This document shows positions 1 through 8,395 of a stretch of DNA of 58,213 nucleotides, one piece after another. Origin of the DNA: Campylobacterales bacterium (GTDB lineage: Bacteria; Campylobacterota; Campylobacteria; Campylobacterales; Campylobacteraceae). The stretch is from assembly GCA_014859645.1 (NCBI GenBank), contig JACUTV010000006.1, forward strand, positions 1 to 58,213. Direction: 5' to 3'. Position numbers and translations under genes: made by a program. How positions within the stretch are numbered: the first letter of the stretch is position 1; each line of letters opens with the position of its first letter. The notes under the pieces were generated by a model. It was not told where the DNA came from. It saw only the letters and a list, made by a program, of their open reading frames with translations, and searched no databases.

Positions 1-1649
1 AGGTCGGGGTCAACTTCCACAAAAGCATGTCCAAGTTGTCCTTCAACCTTCTCTTTGTCCAACACGCAAAACTCCCGCACGACCGCCACTACAGGCCCTG
101 TGGCTTTTTCGTAAGCTTCCTTGAGGGAGCGGACAAAGCTAATAGTTTTAGAGAGTTCTGACTCGTAAAAATACTCATGGCACGCTACACCACACCCTTC
201 GACAATGCGTTTGATGTCCACCTGCGCAGGATTGCTACGCTCTGGTGTGGTTTGACGCCCTGTCATGGCGGTGGTGGAGTTGTCTAGGATGACAAGCACA
301 AAACGGTGGTTTTGGTACACGGCATTGATGAGTGGCGCGACGCCTGAGTGAGTAAAGGTACTGTCGCCGATGGTCGCTACCACGGTCTTTTTGGGGTCTG
401 CGATGGAAAATCCGCTCGCCATGGAAACGCTCCCGCCCATGCACAAGATGGAGTCGATGGCTCCTTGGTTGAGGCCTAGGGTGTAGCACCCGATGTCGGA
501 AGGGTAAATGGCATGTTCTTTTTTAAAGACGTCCGTGATGGCGTAGTGGACGTCGCGGTGCGGGCATCCAGGGCACATATTGGGTGCCCGACGGGGGAGT
601 TCGCCAGTGAATTTTGGGCTTTGGTACGGGTTTTCTTTTTTAACAATGCCCACATTTGCTAAGGCTTGCATTACTTTGGCTTTGGAGAATTCGTCGATTT
701 CATGGACATGTTTGGTGAGCTTACCGTAGAGTTTTGGGGAGCTTAGTTGTTCTTCAATACAGGGATAGCTCTCTTCAAAAACCACCACTTTTGTGTACGT
801 ATTAAACAAGGTTTCAAGCTCGGTTTTAGGAAGCGGGTAGGGCATGTCGAGTTTGAGGATGTCGGCTTTAATCTTTTGCTCCGCTAGCGTTTCACGCACG
901 TAACCATCTCCTGTGCCACTGGTGAGAAAGAGAACCTTTTCACCTTTAAGGGTGGCTACTTTGGGGGCAATGAGCTCTTTCCAATTCCACGCTTTGATGA
1001 GTTCAAGACGGTCTAATTGTTCAAGGCCTTGGCGAAAGCGTCCCGCAGGAGGCACGGCCGCCCAACGGGGAATATTACGCTCAAAATTTCCCTCAAGTGG
1101 CGCGACACTGCCTCCCTCATCTACCTCACAAATCTCTCTGGCGTGGCACACACGCATCACAGGGCGAAGCATCACTACGGTTTCAAACAGGTGCGAAATC
1201 TTCGTGCCAAGCTTGACCATGTCATAAGCTTCTTGGGGCGTGGCAGGGTCAAGGACGGGAATGCGCGCAAATTTGGCGAAACTGCGGCTGTCTTGTTCGG
1301 TTTGGGATGAGTAAAAGCCAGGGTCATCGGCACTAATGAGAAGCATGGCGCCTTTGAGACCAATATACGAAGCACTCATGAGTGCGTCACTGGCGACGTT
1401 GAGGCCCACTTGTTTCATGGTGGCACAGGTGCGCTTGCCCGCGATGGCACCTGCGTAGGCGACTTCAAATCCTACTTTTTCGTTGGTAGCCCACTCAGCA
1501 TACGCGTCAACCTTAAAGTGCTGTTTGTACTTTTGGAAGTTTGCCAAAATCTCGCTTGAAGGGGTGCCTGGATAGCCTGAAATCATGTCAACGCCCGCGT
1601 GGATGAGCCCCAGTGCGATGGCGTCGTTGCCCATTAATGTCTGTTTCAT
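1..1649 (-). CDS. iorA: Indolepyruvate ferredoxin oxidoreductase, alpha subunit (5' part; runs off the window)
   Basis: The frame is open from an ATG at 1649 down to the window edge, about 549 codons. The enzyme oxidatively decarboxylates aryl pyruvates from aromatic amino acid transamination to aryl-acetyl-CoA and reduces ferredoxin in the cytoplasm. The N-terminus has the pyruvate-binding motif SGYPGTPSSE. The C-terminal half has CPGCPHRD and the thiamine diphosphate segment GDSTFTHSG...ILDNSTTAMTGRQ. IorA proteins are usually about 600 residues, so the C-terminal ferredoxin-like 4Fe-4S region and any iorB lie outside the window. An SD-like GAGG precedes the ATG. The gene is divergent from a Na+ symporter. 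Family assignment is firm; substrate range is inferred. Confidence 0.93.
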   Translation of the reverse strand, partial: MKQTLMGNDAIALGLIHAGVDMISGYPGTPSSEILANFQKYKQHFKVDAYAEWATNEKVGFEVAYAGAIAGKRTCATMKQVGLNVASDALMSASYIGLKGAMLLISADDPGFYSSQTEQDSRSFAKFARIPVLDPATPQEAYDMVKLGTKISHLFETVVMLRPVMRVCHAREICEVDEGGSVAPLEGNFERNIPRWAAVPPAGRFRQGLEQLDRLELIKAWNWKELIAPKVATLKGEKVLFLTSGTGDGYVRETLAEQKIKADILKLDMPYPLPKTELETLFNTYTKVVVFEESYPCIEEQLSSPKLYGKLTKHVHEIDEFSKAKVMQALANVGIVKKENPYQSPKFTGELPRRAPNMCPGCPHRDVHYAITDVFKKEHAIYPSDIGCYTLGLNQGAIDSILCMGGSVSMASGFSIADPKKTVVATIGDSTFTHSGVAPLINAVYQNHRFVLVILDNSTTAMTGRQTTPERSNPAQVDIKRIVEGCGVACHEYFYESELSKTISFVRSLKEAYEKATGPVVAVVREFCVLDKEKVEGQLGHAFVEVDPD

Positions 1650-1673
1650 GGATGATTGCCTCGTGGTAAATTG

Positions 1674-1696
1674 GCACCGCCTTGTCAAGACGGTGC
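1674..1696 (-). promoter_or_regulatory. Stable stem-loop in the iorA 5' leader
   Basis: On the iorA-sense strand a 10-bp stem (GCACCGTCTT pairing with AAGGCGGTGC, one T:G wobble) closes a 3-base loop, ending about 25 bases before the iorA ATG. It could be a 5' stabiliser, a translation-control element or a protein site. There is no U-run after it, so it is unlikely to be a simple terminator. Function is unknown. Confidence 0.5.
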
Positions 1697-1716
1697 TGTA
1701 AAATCGTGTTTTCAAG

Positions 1717-1731
1717 GTTAGTCAAACTAAC
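1717..1731. promoter_or_regulatory. Inverted repeat, possible operator between iorA and the symporter
   Basis: GTTAGT-CAA-ACTAAC is a perfect 6-bp inverted repeat with a 3-base spacer in the divergent intergenic region. Size and position suit a dimeric repressor or activator controlling iorA, the symporter, or both. No regulator gene is adjacent in the window. Confidence 0.35.
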
Positions 1732-1871
1732 TTTACAAAGTGCTTATTTTTGAAGGAATTTCCTTTACATGTAATAATAAGTTACAAATTTACATTTCTT
1801 TTAAGAAAGCCTGTAAAAAGATAAAATTCCTTAAAATGGGATTTTTTTACTCGTTTAGTTTAAAAAAAGAA

Positions 1872-1891
1872 GGGTTAAAAGAGGGGTTAAA
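1872..1891 (+). repeat. Tandem GGGTTAAA direct repeat upstream of the symporter
   Basis: GGGTTAAA occurs at 1872-1879 and 1884-1891, a 12-base period, 56 bases before the small accessory gene. Tandem half-sites near one helical turn apart are typical of response-regulator binding, but this AT-rich leader could produce them by chance. Confidence 0.25.
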
Positions 1892-1946
1892 GATTACTTC
1901 AAGAAAAATCGGCAAGAATAGGTCAAATTTACAAAAAAGGGTACGC

Positions 1947-2117
1947 ATGGGCGTTTTTGACTTTGGCGTGGGCACCGCGTTTTGGCTGACGGTGCTAAGC
2001 ACGCTGTTGTGTGTTGGCTATGGGGCATGGCGGTGGAATAAGGACGATGACACAGCGGTTGACGTGGCACTGAAGAGCTGGGCAAGGGAAGAAGATGCGA
2101 TTGAGGGGGATTTGTAA
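1947..2117 (+). CDS. Symporter small accessory protein
   Basis: A 56-residue protein whose stop codon directly abuts the start of the sodium:solute symporter. It has one membrane segment (about residues 8-27, AFWLTVLSTLLCVGYGAWRW) followed by a short acidic tail. Small single-span proteins encoded just before SSS-family symporters are a recognised accessory type and are thought to be part of the transporter. The frame stays open upstream to 1740, but that stretch is low-complexity and Lys/Phe rich; the ATG at 1947 follows AAAAAAGGG, a good ribosome binding site, so the longer version is rejected. Confidence 0.75.
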   Translation: MGVFDFGVGTAFWLTVLSTLLCVGYGAWRWNKDDDTAVDVALKSWAREEDAIEGDL

Positions 2118-3752
2118 ATGGGCATGATTGAAAATGTAGTCATCATTGCCTATTTGGCAATTGTGGGGTATTTGGGTTTTTTAGGCTTCAAAAAAACAAA
2201 AAATACGACCGATTACTTGCTAGCAGGGCGCGACACCCATCCTTTTGTGATGGCACTAAGTTATGGGGCGACGTTCATCTCCACAGCGGCCATCGTAGGC
2301 TTTGGCGGCGTGGCGGCGTGGCTGGGGAGTTCGCTCCTTTGGTTGACGTTTTTTAACATTTTTGTGGGGATTTTCATTGCCTTTGTGTTTTTGGGCAATC
2401 CTACGCGCAAGATGGGCATTCGTTTGGGCGCGCATACCTTTCCTGAATTGCTAGGCAAGCGTTTCGACTCGAAGTTTATTCAAGTTTTTGGGGGCGTGTT
2501 GATTTTGCTTTTTATGCCCCTGTACGCTTCGGCGGTGCTTATTGGTGGGACGCATTTTATTGCGGCCTATTTTCAAGCCGATTATCACCTTTCCTTGCTT
2601 GTTTTTTCTATCATCATCACAGGTTATGTCATCGCAGGAGGGTTGAAAGGTGTCATGTTTACCGACGCGCTCCAAGGGGTGATTATGTTTGTGGCGATGG
2701 TGCTTTTGGCTATTTTTACCCTAGATTCCTTGGGTGGTTTGAATGAAGCGTACGAAAAGCTTGGCGTCGTGTGGGAAGCGACAGTGGCGCCTTTGTCCGA
2801 TGTGAGCATGAAAGAGTTGAAGCCTGGAAGTGCGGATTTTATGATGAAGCTTTCCATGTTGTGGGGCTTTAAGGGGTGGGCGAGCATGCCTGATTTTCTC
2901 TCCCAAGGGTGGCTTTTTGTCATCACGTCCATCACGCTTGGTGTGGGCATTGGTGTGTTGGCACAACCCCAGCTTGTAGTGCGGTTTATGACGGTGCGTA
3001 GCAAGCAAGAGCTTAACCGCGCGGTGCTTATTGGTGGGGTGTTTATCTTTGCTATGACGGGGATTATTTTCATCATCGGGGCACTGAGTAATGCGTGGTT
3101 TTATGAGTTCAATGAGGGCAAAAATGCTTTGCAAAGTGCAGGCGGGGTCAATCAAGTTATTCCCTATTTTATCAATACGGCCATGCCTAAATGGTTTGCT
3201 TTTATCTTTTTGTTTGCGTTGATTTCAGCGGCCATGAGTACGCTCTCTTCCCAATTTCACACCATGGGAACGGCCGTTGGGCGCGATGTGTACGAACAAG
3301 TGTTTAGAAAAGAAGGCAAAAGTTCCATGCTTGTCACCCGCACGGGCGTAGTGGTGATGATTGTCTTTGCGGTGGTGCTTTCGTACCTCTTTGATGACCA
3401 GCCTGCTATTATTGCAAGGAGTACCGCTATTTTCTTTGCCTTGTGCGCGAGTATCTTTTTGCCCACCTATGTTGGCGGGTTGTTTTGGAAGCGCATGACC
3501 AAAGAAGGGGCTATTGCGTCGATGCTTGCAGGTCTTGTGGTTTCAAGCTTTTGGCTGGTGTTTGTGCATTTTAACGAAGCAAAGCATCTTGGGATTGCTA
3601 AGGCATTGTTCGGGGTGGATTCATTACTTAGTGGAAAGATTATTTTTGTAGATGCACTTGTGGTGGCGTTGCCCATCTCAGCCGTGGTAGCTGTAGTAGT
3701 TTCGCTCATGACAAAGCCCGACGCAGTGGCGTTAAAACGTAGTTTTAGCTAG
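2118..3752 (+). CDS. Sodium:solute symporter (SSS family)
   Basis: A 544-residue inner-membrane protein with about 13 hydrophobic segments and the SSS-family N-terminus (TTDYLLAGRD), so it probably imports an organic solute with Na+. The start overlaps nothing: it follows the accessory gene's TAA immediately and GAGGGGG serves as ribosome binding site. The substrate cannot be read from sequence. Divergence from iorA suggests an organic acid, amino acid or aryl acid, but that is inference. The gene converges with and overlaps the 3' end of a flagellar chaperone-like gene by 8 bases. Confidence 0.88.
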   Translation: MGMIENVVIIAYLAIVGYLGFLGFKKTKNTTDYLLAGRDTHPFVMALSYGATFISTAAIVGFGGVAAWLGSSLLWLTFFNIFVGIFIAFVFLGNPTRKMGIRLGAHTFPELLGKRFDSKFIQVFGGVLILLFMPLYASAVLIGGTHFIAAYFQADYHLSLLVFSIIITGYVIAGGLKGVMFTDALQGVIMFVAMVLLAIFTLDSLGGLNEAYEKLGVVWEATVAPLSDVSMKELKPGSADFMMKLSMLWGFKGWASMPDFLSQGWLFVITSITLGVGIGVLAQPQLVVRFMTVRSKQELNRAVLIGGVFIFAMTGIIFIIGALSNAWFYEFNEGKNALQSAGGVNQVIPYFINTAMPKWFAFIFLFALISAAMSTLSSQFHTMGTAVGRDVYEQVFRKEGKSSMLVTRTGVVVMIVFAVVLSYLFDDQPAIIARSTAIFFALCASIFLPTYVGGLFWKRMTKEGAIASMLAGLVVSSFWLVFVHFNEAKHLGIAKALFGVDSLLSGKIIFVDALVVALPISAVVAVVVSLMTKPDAVALKRSFS

Positions 3753-3981
3753 CGTGGCTTGTGAGGTATTTTTTAGTCTGCTTAAGCTTGGCAAGTTCAC
3801 TGCCAAGCTTAACCCTTTGCGTTTCTAAAAGTGTGATAGCCTCTTTTGTGAGTGCTGCTGCTTCTTCAAGCTCTTCTTTACATGTAAAGGTAGTGGCATG
3901 AAAAGAATTAATCAGCATTTCACATTTGGACAAATCATTGGTGATGATGGCGAGTTTGAACGTTTTTAACCAGTTATTCAT
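3745..3981 (-). CDS. FliT-like small flagellar protein (hypothetical, last gene of flaG-fliD-fliS operon)
   Basis: A 78-residue, helical, charged protein starting MNNWLKTFKLAI. The ATG at 3981 overlaps the fliS stop by 8 bases, implying translational coupling; a longer frame to 4029 lies inside fliS and is rejected. The position corresponds to a small hypothetical gene after fliS in C. jejuni (recalled as Cj0550). In enterics the same slot holds fliT, the FliD export chaperone. No clear FliT signature is visible, so the role is inferred from size, helical content and context. A TTACATGTAA site is embedded and encodes part of FTCK. Confidence 0.65.
   Translation of the reverse strand: MNNWLKTFKLAIITNDLSKCEMLINSFHATTFTCKEELEEAAALTKEAITLLETQRVKLGSELAKLKQTKKYLTSHAS
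3782..3812. repeat. Perfect 12-bp inverted repeat inside the FliT-like gene
   Basis: TTAAGCTTGGCA and TGCCAAGCTTAA flank a 7-base loop. It lies in the last third of the FliT-like gene and 30 bases past the symporter stop codon, so it may end the symporter transcript from within the convergent gene. No long U-run follows in either direction. Confidence 0.55.
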
Positions 3982-4348
3982 GGGTTTGTACACTCTCTCT
4001 CCACGCCTCCAAGAGGTGCTTGGTGACATTAATCACTTCATCTAAGTGGTCCGTTTTGCTTTCGATGTTAGCAAGTGCCAAGAGTTGAAGTTGGCGAATG
4101 TACAAACCACTCAAATAATGTGCCACATCACCCCCAGAGTAATTAAGAGAGTTTAATAGTTCAGCAAAAATAGCCGAACAACGGTTAATCCAGTAAGTCT
4201 TTTTCTCAATATCGTCATTTTCAATGGCTTTTCTTCCTTGTGCTGCGAAGCGCAAGATTCCTTCATAAAGCATTTCAATGAGTTTTTTAGGTGATTCAAT
4301 GGAAACATTGTTACGCGAATACGCCGCGTAGGCTAGATTACTTTTCAT
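3974..4348 (-). CDS. fliS: Flagellar export chaperone FliS
   Basis: A 124-residue, mostly helical protein with the FliS features AYxxNNVxIESPKKLIEMLYEGILRF near the N-terminus and an RCSAIFAELLNSL helix in the middle. FliS binds the disordered C-terminus of flagellin in the cytoplasm and delivers it to the export gate. It lies 11 bases after fliD and overlaps the next gene by 8 bases. Confidence 0.93.
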   Translation of the reverse strand: MKSNLAYAAYSRNNVSIESPKKLIEMLYEGILRFAAQGRKAIENDDIEKKTYWINRCSAIFAELLNSLNYSGGDVAHYLSGLYIRQLQLLALANIESKTDHLDEVINVTKHLLEAWRESVQTHE

Positions 4349-4359
4349 TTAAACCCTTT

Positions 4360-6051
4360 TTATTTACTCTTAAGTTGTGCATCAATCATGGATTGCAGTG
4401 TTGCAAATTGATTGTTTAAATTAGCAATCATGGTGTCATAAGCAGCAAACTGCGCTACCATGGTTGCGTATTTGCTGTCAAGTTGTCCCATTGTGCGCTC
4501 TTTTTCTTTGGAGAGGCGCGTTTGCGCGTTTGTAAACTGCTCACCTAGAAGCGTAATGGAGCCTTTGTCTTTGGAGACCATATTTTCGATGGATTGGTTA
4601 AGTTGGCTAAAGATGCCTTCATTGCTCTCAGAACTTCCCGTAACGGTGCGCGCTGTATAACCAACGGCGTTAAGTCCAGCCGCGTTTCCTTTAACAGAAA
4701 TATCCCAACCATCTTTTTGGCTCAAGATTACCTTGGTTCCAAGGGAGTCTAAAGACGCAGTGATTCCATCTGCGACCAAGGCCTTGTTGATTGCATCACG
4801 CAAGGCTAGGGCATTGTCTTCTGCGGAGCCTCCTGGCGTGGTGAATATAATCGCTGTGCCGTTGATGGTTAGATCCCCATATTTTAAATCAAGCGCGTCG
4901 GCGCTGACGCTATTTTTTGGGGTATAAATAGTGGTGTTTGGAGTGCTCATACCTTTAAAAAAAGACTCAACATCCAAGGCATTGTTGGTGAGTTTTTCCC
5001 TGAGCGTGGATTCTGTTAGCTGAAGAAGCCCACTGTCATTCAGGCCAAGGCCGTATTGATCCAAAGAACGTCCATCTGAATCCATACTTGTTAGCAAACG
5101 GTTCAGTACGGTCTTGATGGCATTGATTTGAGAGTTGCCCTGCAAAGAGCCTGATTTTTTTGACTCGCTGTCATAATCAGTTGCCACAGCAAGGTTGTTC
5201 ACCAAGTCGTTATACGCAGTCACAAAATGGTTCATTTCATCAATTAAAGCATCCGTGTCTTGTGTGACATTAAAGGTTGTTTTGCCTATTTCTGTTAGCT
5301 TGAGCGTTAATCCTACAGTAATGTTATCAACTGTGTTGGTTTCACGTTGCATGTTGATGCCATTGTAGGTGAATATTGCATTGCCAGCGCTTGAGAGTCG
5401 GCTTGTTCCTTCTGCCCCTACGGCATCCGCATGGTTAAGTCCAAGGTCAGTAAGTACTGTATTGCCAGAAAATTCTATTTTTTGGTTGTCGCCTGTTTTG
5501 GCAGATTGGATAATAAGACGGTAAGGGTTTTCCCCTCCTACGTTCATGATGCGCGCCTCGATTTTGCCATCAGTACTATTGTTGATAGCCTCGGCAAGTT
5601 CCGTAAGTGTGGTGGTTGTTTTTACATCAATAGAGTAAGTTTTGCCATCAATGGTGAGACCAAGAGTGTCATTACTACTCCCAAAAGTTGAAGTTTGAGA
5701 GGCTTTGCCCACGGTTTGGAAAATATCTTTTGCCGCAAGTTTAGTGACATCAATGGCAATCTCTTGGGTTAAAACGCCTGCGTCCGCTGTTAACGTAGCG
5801 GATGTTCCAGATGTCTTAACATTTCTACCCTGAAAAAGCAAGTCGCTAGAAAGAGCAGAAGCCGCACTTTTGAGTGAGTTAAGATAGCCCGTGATAGCAG
5901 TTAAGTCTTTTTGTTGCGTCAGATTTTCTTCAAGCTTGTTGTCAATAGGTGTGATTTTTGCTTTCTCATCAACGCCGCGTAGTTTTTCGATGACTTCGTA
6001 GGTTAAAACACTGCTACCAATGCCGAGTGAGCTTAATGCGCCAGTTGCCAT
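4360..6051 (-). CDS. fliD: Flagellar filament cap protein FliD
   Basis: A 563-residue secreted protein. The N-terminus SSLGIGSSVLTYEVIEKLRGVDE and the C-terminal heptad-rich helix (IANLNNQFATLQSMIDAQL) are the conserved FliD coiled-coil ends that anchor the cap on the filament tip; the middle is variable and Thr/Asn/Ser rich, as usual for the exposed domains. There is no signal peptide because export is through the flagellar type III system. It lies 3 bases downstream of flaG and is probably cotranscribed from the sigma-28 promoter there. Confidence 0.95.
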   Translation of the reverse strand: MATGALSSLGIGSSVLTYEVIEKLRGVDEKAKITPIDNKLEENLTQQKDLTAITGYLNSLKSAASALSSDLLFQGRNVKTSGTSATLTADAGVLTQEIAIDVTKLAAKDIFQTVGKASQTSTFGSSNDTLGLTIDGKTYSIDVKTTTTLTELAEAINNSTDGKIEARIMNVGGENPYRLIIQSAKTGDNQKIEFSGNTVLTDLGLNHADAVGAEGTSRLSSAGNAIFTYNGINMQRETNTVDNITVGLTLKLTEIGKTTFNVTQDTDALIDEMNHFVTAYNDLVNNLAVATDYDSESKKSGSLQGNSQINAIKTVLNRLLTSMDSDGRSLDQYGLGLNDSGLLQLTESTLREKLTNNALDVESFFKGMSTPNTTIYTPKNSVSADALDLKYGDLTINGTAIIFTTPGGSAEDNALALRDAINKALVADGITASLDSLGTKVILSQKDGWDISVKGNAAGLNAVGYTARTVTGSSESNEGIFSQLNQSIENMVSKDKGSITLLGEQFTNAQTRLSKEKERTMGQLDSKYATMVAQFAAYDTMIANLNNQFATLQSMIDAQLKSK

Positions 6052-6054
6052 AGT

Positions 6055-6435
6055 CTATCCTTTTTTATCAAAAATAAGTCCGATAATTTCTCTAAAATGT
6101 TCTGAAAGCTTCATGGCTTCCTCGGTTGGAATTTTGCGAATGGTTTTGCCGCTACTTTTCTCCATAACGCTGACATACAGTGATTCGATTTTATCGTTAA
6201 AGCCAAAAGAAATGTTCGTGTTGAGTGATTCCATGTGGGTATTTAAGTTGCGTACAGTTTCAGTTAGCTGCTGTTGAATCTCTTTTTTGTCTTGTGCATT
6301 TTGCGTTTGTGCATCTTTGGCTACTTCGCGCGGAGCATTTGTTTGTTCAACTTGCCTTGCCTCCGGGGCGCTCGAAGAGGGTTTTACTGTGGTAGCAGCA
6401 TCCATCTGCTTGCCAACAGCGCTAAAAATTTCCAT
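6055..6435 (-). CDS. flaG: Flagellar protein FlaG
   Basis: A 126-residue protein: a low-complexity N-terminal half rich in Ser, Ala and Gln, then the FlaG domain with NTNISFGFNDKIESLYVSVM and KTIRKIPTEEAM. FlaG modulates filament length in polar flagellates. The ATG at 6435 follows AAAGGAG, an excellent ribosome binding site. The frame continues upstream to 6642, but this would cover the promoter and the end of aapP, so the shorter start is chosen. First gene of flaG-fliD-fliS-fliT-like. Confidence 0.92.
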   Translation of the reverse strand: MEIFSAVGKQMDAATTVKPSSSAPEARQVEQTNAPREVAKDAQTQNAQDKKEIQQQLTETVRNLNTHMESLNTNISFGFNDKIESLYVSVMEKSSGKTIRKIPTEEAMKLSEHFREIIGLIFDKKG

Positions 6436-6482
6436 CTGCAACTCCTTTTGCTTTGGTGTTTTACTAGTTATTATTGTAAGAC

Positions 6483-6509
6483 ATATCGACGGAATAAAAA
6501 AAAAGTTTA
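6483..6509 (-). promoter_or_regulatory. Sigma-28 (FliA) promoter for the flaG operon
   Basis: Read on the minus strand: TAAACTTT, 11 bases, GTCGATAT. The FliA consensus known from enterics is TAAAGTTT-N11-GCCGATAA, so spacing is exact and each box has only one or two differences. It ends about 48 bases before the flaG ATG. The -35 box shares bases with a TTTACATGTAAA palindrome. The GTCGATAT box also matches the CGATAT -10 known for Campylobacter FliA. Confidence 0.82.
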
Positions 6510-6525
6510 CATGTAAAGAAGTGAT

Positions 6526-6543
6526 GCCCCTGCACTTAGGGGC
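6526..6543 (-). terminator. Stem-loop after aapP, possible terminator
   Basis: GCCCC-N8-GGGGC lies about 11 bases past the aapP stop. On the minus strand it is followed, after a TTTACATGTAAA palindrome, by a run of nine T. The stem is short and the T-run is not adjacent, so termination efficiency is uncertain; it separates the aap operon from the flaG promoter. Confidence 0.4.
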
Positions 6544-6553
6544 TTCATGTGGA

Positions 6554-7297
6554 TTAATGGGAAAGAATTTGTTCGAGAAAGAGTTTAAGGCGGTCAGATT
6601 CTGGGTTTTTGAAGAAGTTATCAGGGGTGTTTTCTTCAACAATCTGTCCTGCGTCCATAAAGATGATGCGATCTGCTACTTTTTTTGCAAAGCCCATTTC
6701 GTGAGTAACGCACACCATCGTACGCCCCTCTCTGGCGAGTTCAATCATAACATCAAGAACTTCTGCAACCATTTCAGGGTCAAGGGCAGAAGTGGGTTCA
6801 TCAAAAAGCATGATTTTAGGGTTCTTGCACAAACTACGCGCAATGGCGACCCGCTGTTGTTGTCCGCCTGAGAGTTGGTTGGGGTATTTATGCGCTTGTT
6901 CGGCGATGTTAACGCGCGTGAGGTACTTCATGGCTAAGGCTTCCGCATCTTTACGCGACATTTTTTTTACCCACATGGGAGAAAGGGTAAGATTGTCGAG
7001 GATAGAAAGATGGGGAAAGAGATTAAAATGTTGAAAAACCATAGCGACTTCTTCGCGGATGGCTTTTATTTTTTTCACGTCATGGGTCAGTTCAATATTA
7101 TCCACCACGATGTTTCCTTCTTGAAACTCTTCAAGGCGATTAATGCAACGGATGAGTGTTGATTTTCCAGAACCAGATGGCCCGCAGACTACAATGATTT
7201 CACCTTTTTTGACACTTAGATTAATCTCTTTTAAGACGTGAAAATCCCCATACCACTTGTTGAGATTATTGATTTCGATAATATTATTTTCTTCCAT
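6554..7297 (-). CDS. aapP: General L-amino acid ABC transporter, ATP-binding protein
   Basis: A 247-residue polar-amino-acid type ATPase. Visible motifs are Walker [10 protein letters not shown] near residue 40, the signature [15 protein letters not shown], Walker [15 protein letters not shown] and the switch CVTHEMGFA. It energises amino acid import at the inner face of the membrane. Last gene of a four-gene operon with the order binding protein, permease, permease, ATPase, which is the AapJQMP arrangement described in Rhizobium. It starts 8 bases after aapM. Confidence 0.93.
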   Translation of the reverse strand: MEENNIIEINNLNKWYGDFHVLKEINLSVKKGEIIVVCGPSGSGKSTLIRCINRLEEFQEGNIVVDNIELTHDVKKIKAIREEVAMVFQHFNLFPHLSILDNLTLSPMWVKKMSRKDAEALAMKYLTRVNIAEQAHKYPNQLSGGQQQRVAIARSLCKNPKIMLFDEPTSALDPEMVAEVLDVMIELAREGRTMVCVTHEMGFAKKVADRIIFMDAGQIVEENTPDNFFKNPESDRLKLFLEQILSH

Positions 7298-7305
7298 AAT
7301 TTGTC

Positions 7306-8394
7306 CTATCGTAAGTTTGTATTAAAGCGTTTTTCAAGTCGTTGGCTAAACCGAGACATGGAATAACAAAAGAACCAAAAGATGAATGTCACAAAGACAT
7401 ACCCTTCTGTTTCAAACCCTAGCCAATAAGAATCCGCGGCACTAAGACGTACCATGCCAAGTAAGTCGAAAAGTCCAATGATAAGTACTAGCGTGGTGTC
7501 TTGAAAAAGGGCGATAGAAACGCCTACTAGGTTAGGAATAGCGACCTTAAGCGCTTGAGGCAAGATGACTAAGCCCATTTTTTGCCAATAAGAAAGCCCA
7601 ATGGCATCTGCTGCTTCGTATTGGCCTTTGGGAATGGCTTGAAGACCCCCGCGAATGTTTTCAGCGATATACGCTGCTTCAAACATTGCAATCCCGATGA
7701 GTGCGCGAAGGAGCTTGTCAAAAGTAATGCCTTCGGGAAAAAACAGAGGCAAAATAATGGAAGACATAAACAAAATCGTAATGAGCGGTACACCACGAAT
7801 AAATTCAATGTATGTCACGCAGATGCTACGAATGATGGGCAAGTCAGAAGCGCGTCCTAAGGCCAAAAATACCCCAATAGGAAAGGCAACGATGATGCCA
7901 GTGGCTGCAACCACGACAGTAAGCATAAGGCCACCCCATCTGTCTGTGGGCACTGCTTCAAGTCCCATCGCTCCGCCGATGGTTAAAATGGCGGCTACAA
8001 CCAAGAAGAGGTTGAAAAGGACAAATTTTGTGAGATTGCCTTTGAGGTAGCGCAAGGCTAACAGCAAAAGAATAAAAAGCCCAAGTCCGAGATTGATGCG
8101 CCATCGTTCACTTTCAGGGTAAAACCCATACATAAACATGTCGAGTTTGTAGTTTATAAACACCCAACAGGCACCGCCGTTTGCCGCACAGTCTTCTCGT
8201 GTGCTTCCTGCGAAAGTTGCATCAAAGTAAGCCCATTGAAGAAAAGGTGGAATGATGATATACAAAAGGCCCACGCCCAAAAGGGTTAAAATAATGTTTA
8301 GAGGCGAAGAGAAAAGATTCTCATGTGCCCAACGCCACGCACCCTTAGAACTAATAGGAGCGGGCTTGATTGGTTTGATGTCATATACGGCCAT
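7306..8394 (-). CDS. aapM: General L-amino acid ABC transporter, permease AapM
   Basis: A 362-residue inner-membrane permease, longer than typical HisM-type permeases (about 220-240) because of an N-terminal extension with extra membrane segments; this length is characteristic of AapM. The conserved HisM/GlnP EAA-loop segment reads [21 protein letters not shown]. The TRExC...GGACW stretch in the first periplasmic loop resembles that of AapM homologues. One base separates it from aapQ. Confidence 0.92.
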   Translation of the reverse strand: MAVYDIKPIKPAPISSKGAWRWAHENLFSSPLNIILTLLGVGLLYIIIPPFLQWAYFDATFAGSTREDCAANGGACWVFINYKLDMFMYGFYPESERWRINLGLGLFILLLLALRYLKGNLTKFVLFNLFLVVAAILTIGGAMGLEAVPTDRWGGLMLTVVVAATGIIVAFPIGVFLALGRASDLPIIRSICVTYIEFIRGVPLITILFMSSIILPLFFPEGITFDKLLRALIGIAMFEAAYIAENIRGGLQAIPKGQYEAADAIGLSYWQKMGLVILPQALKVAIPNLVGVSIALFQDTTLVLIIGLFDLLGMVRLSAADSYWLGFETEGYVFVTFIFWFFCYSMSRFSQRLEKRFNTNLR

Positions 8395-8395
8395 C

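Noticed and set aside
235-1375. Several open frames on both strands within the first 1.4 kb
   Set aside because: They are shadows of iorA, whose continuous minus-strand frame is cut by the window edge and holds all the conserved motifs.
2624-3155. Two long minus-strand frames (144 and 150 codons) inside the symporter gene
   Set aside because: Antisense to a well-supported membrane protein; no ribosome sites and basic, low-complexity composition.
6495-6516. TTTACATGTAAA followed by nine T on the minus strand as an intrinsic terminator of aapP
   Set aside because: The stem would be only four AT pairs with a CATG loop, too weak alone; the GCCCC/GGGGC stem upstream is the better candidate.
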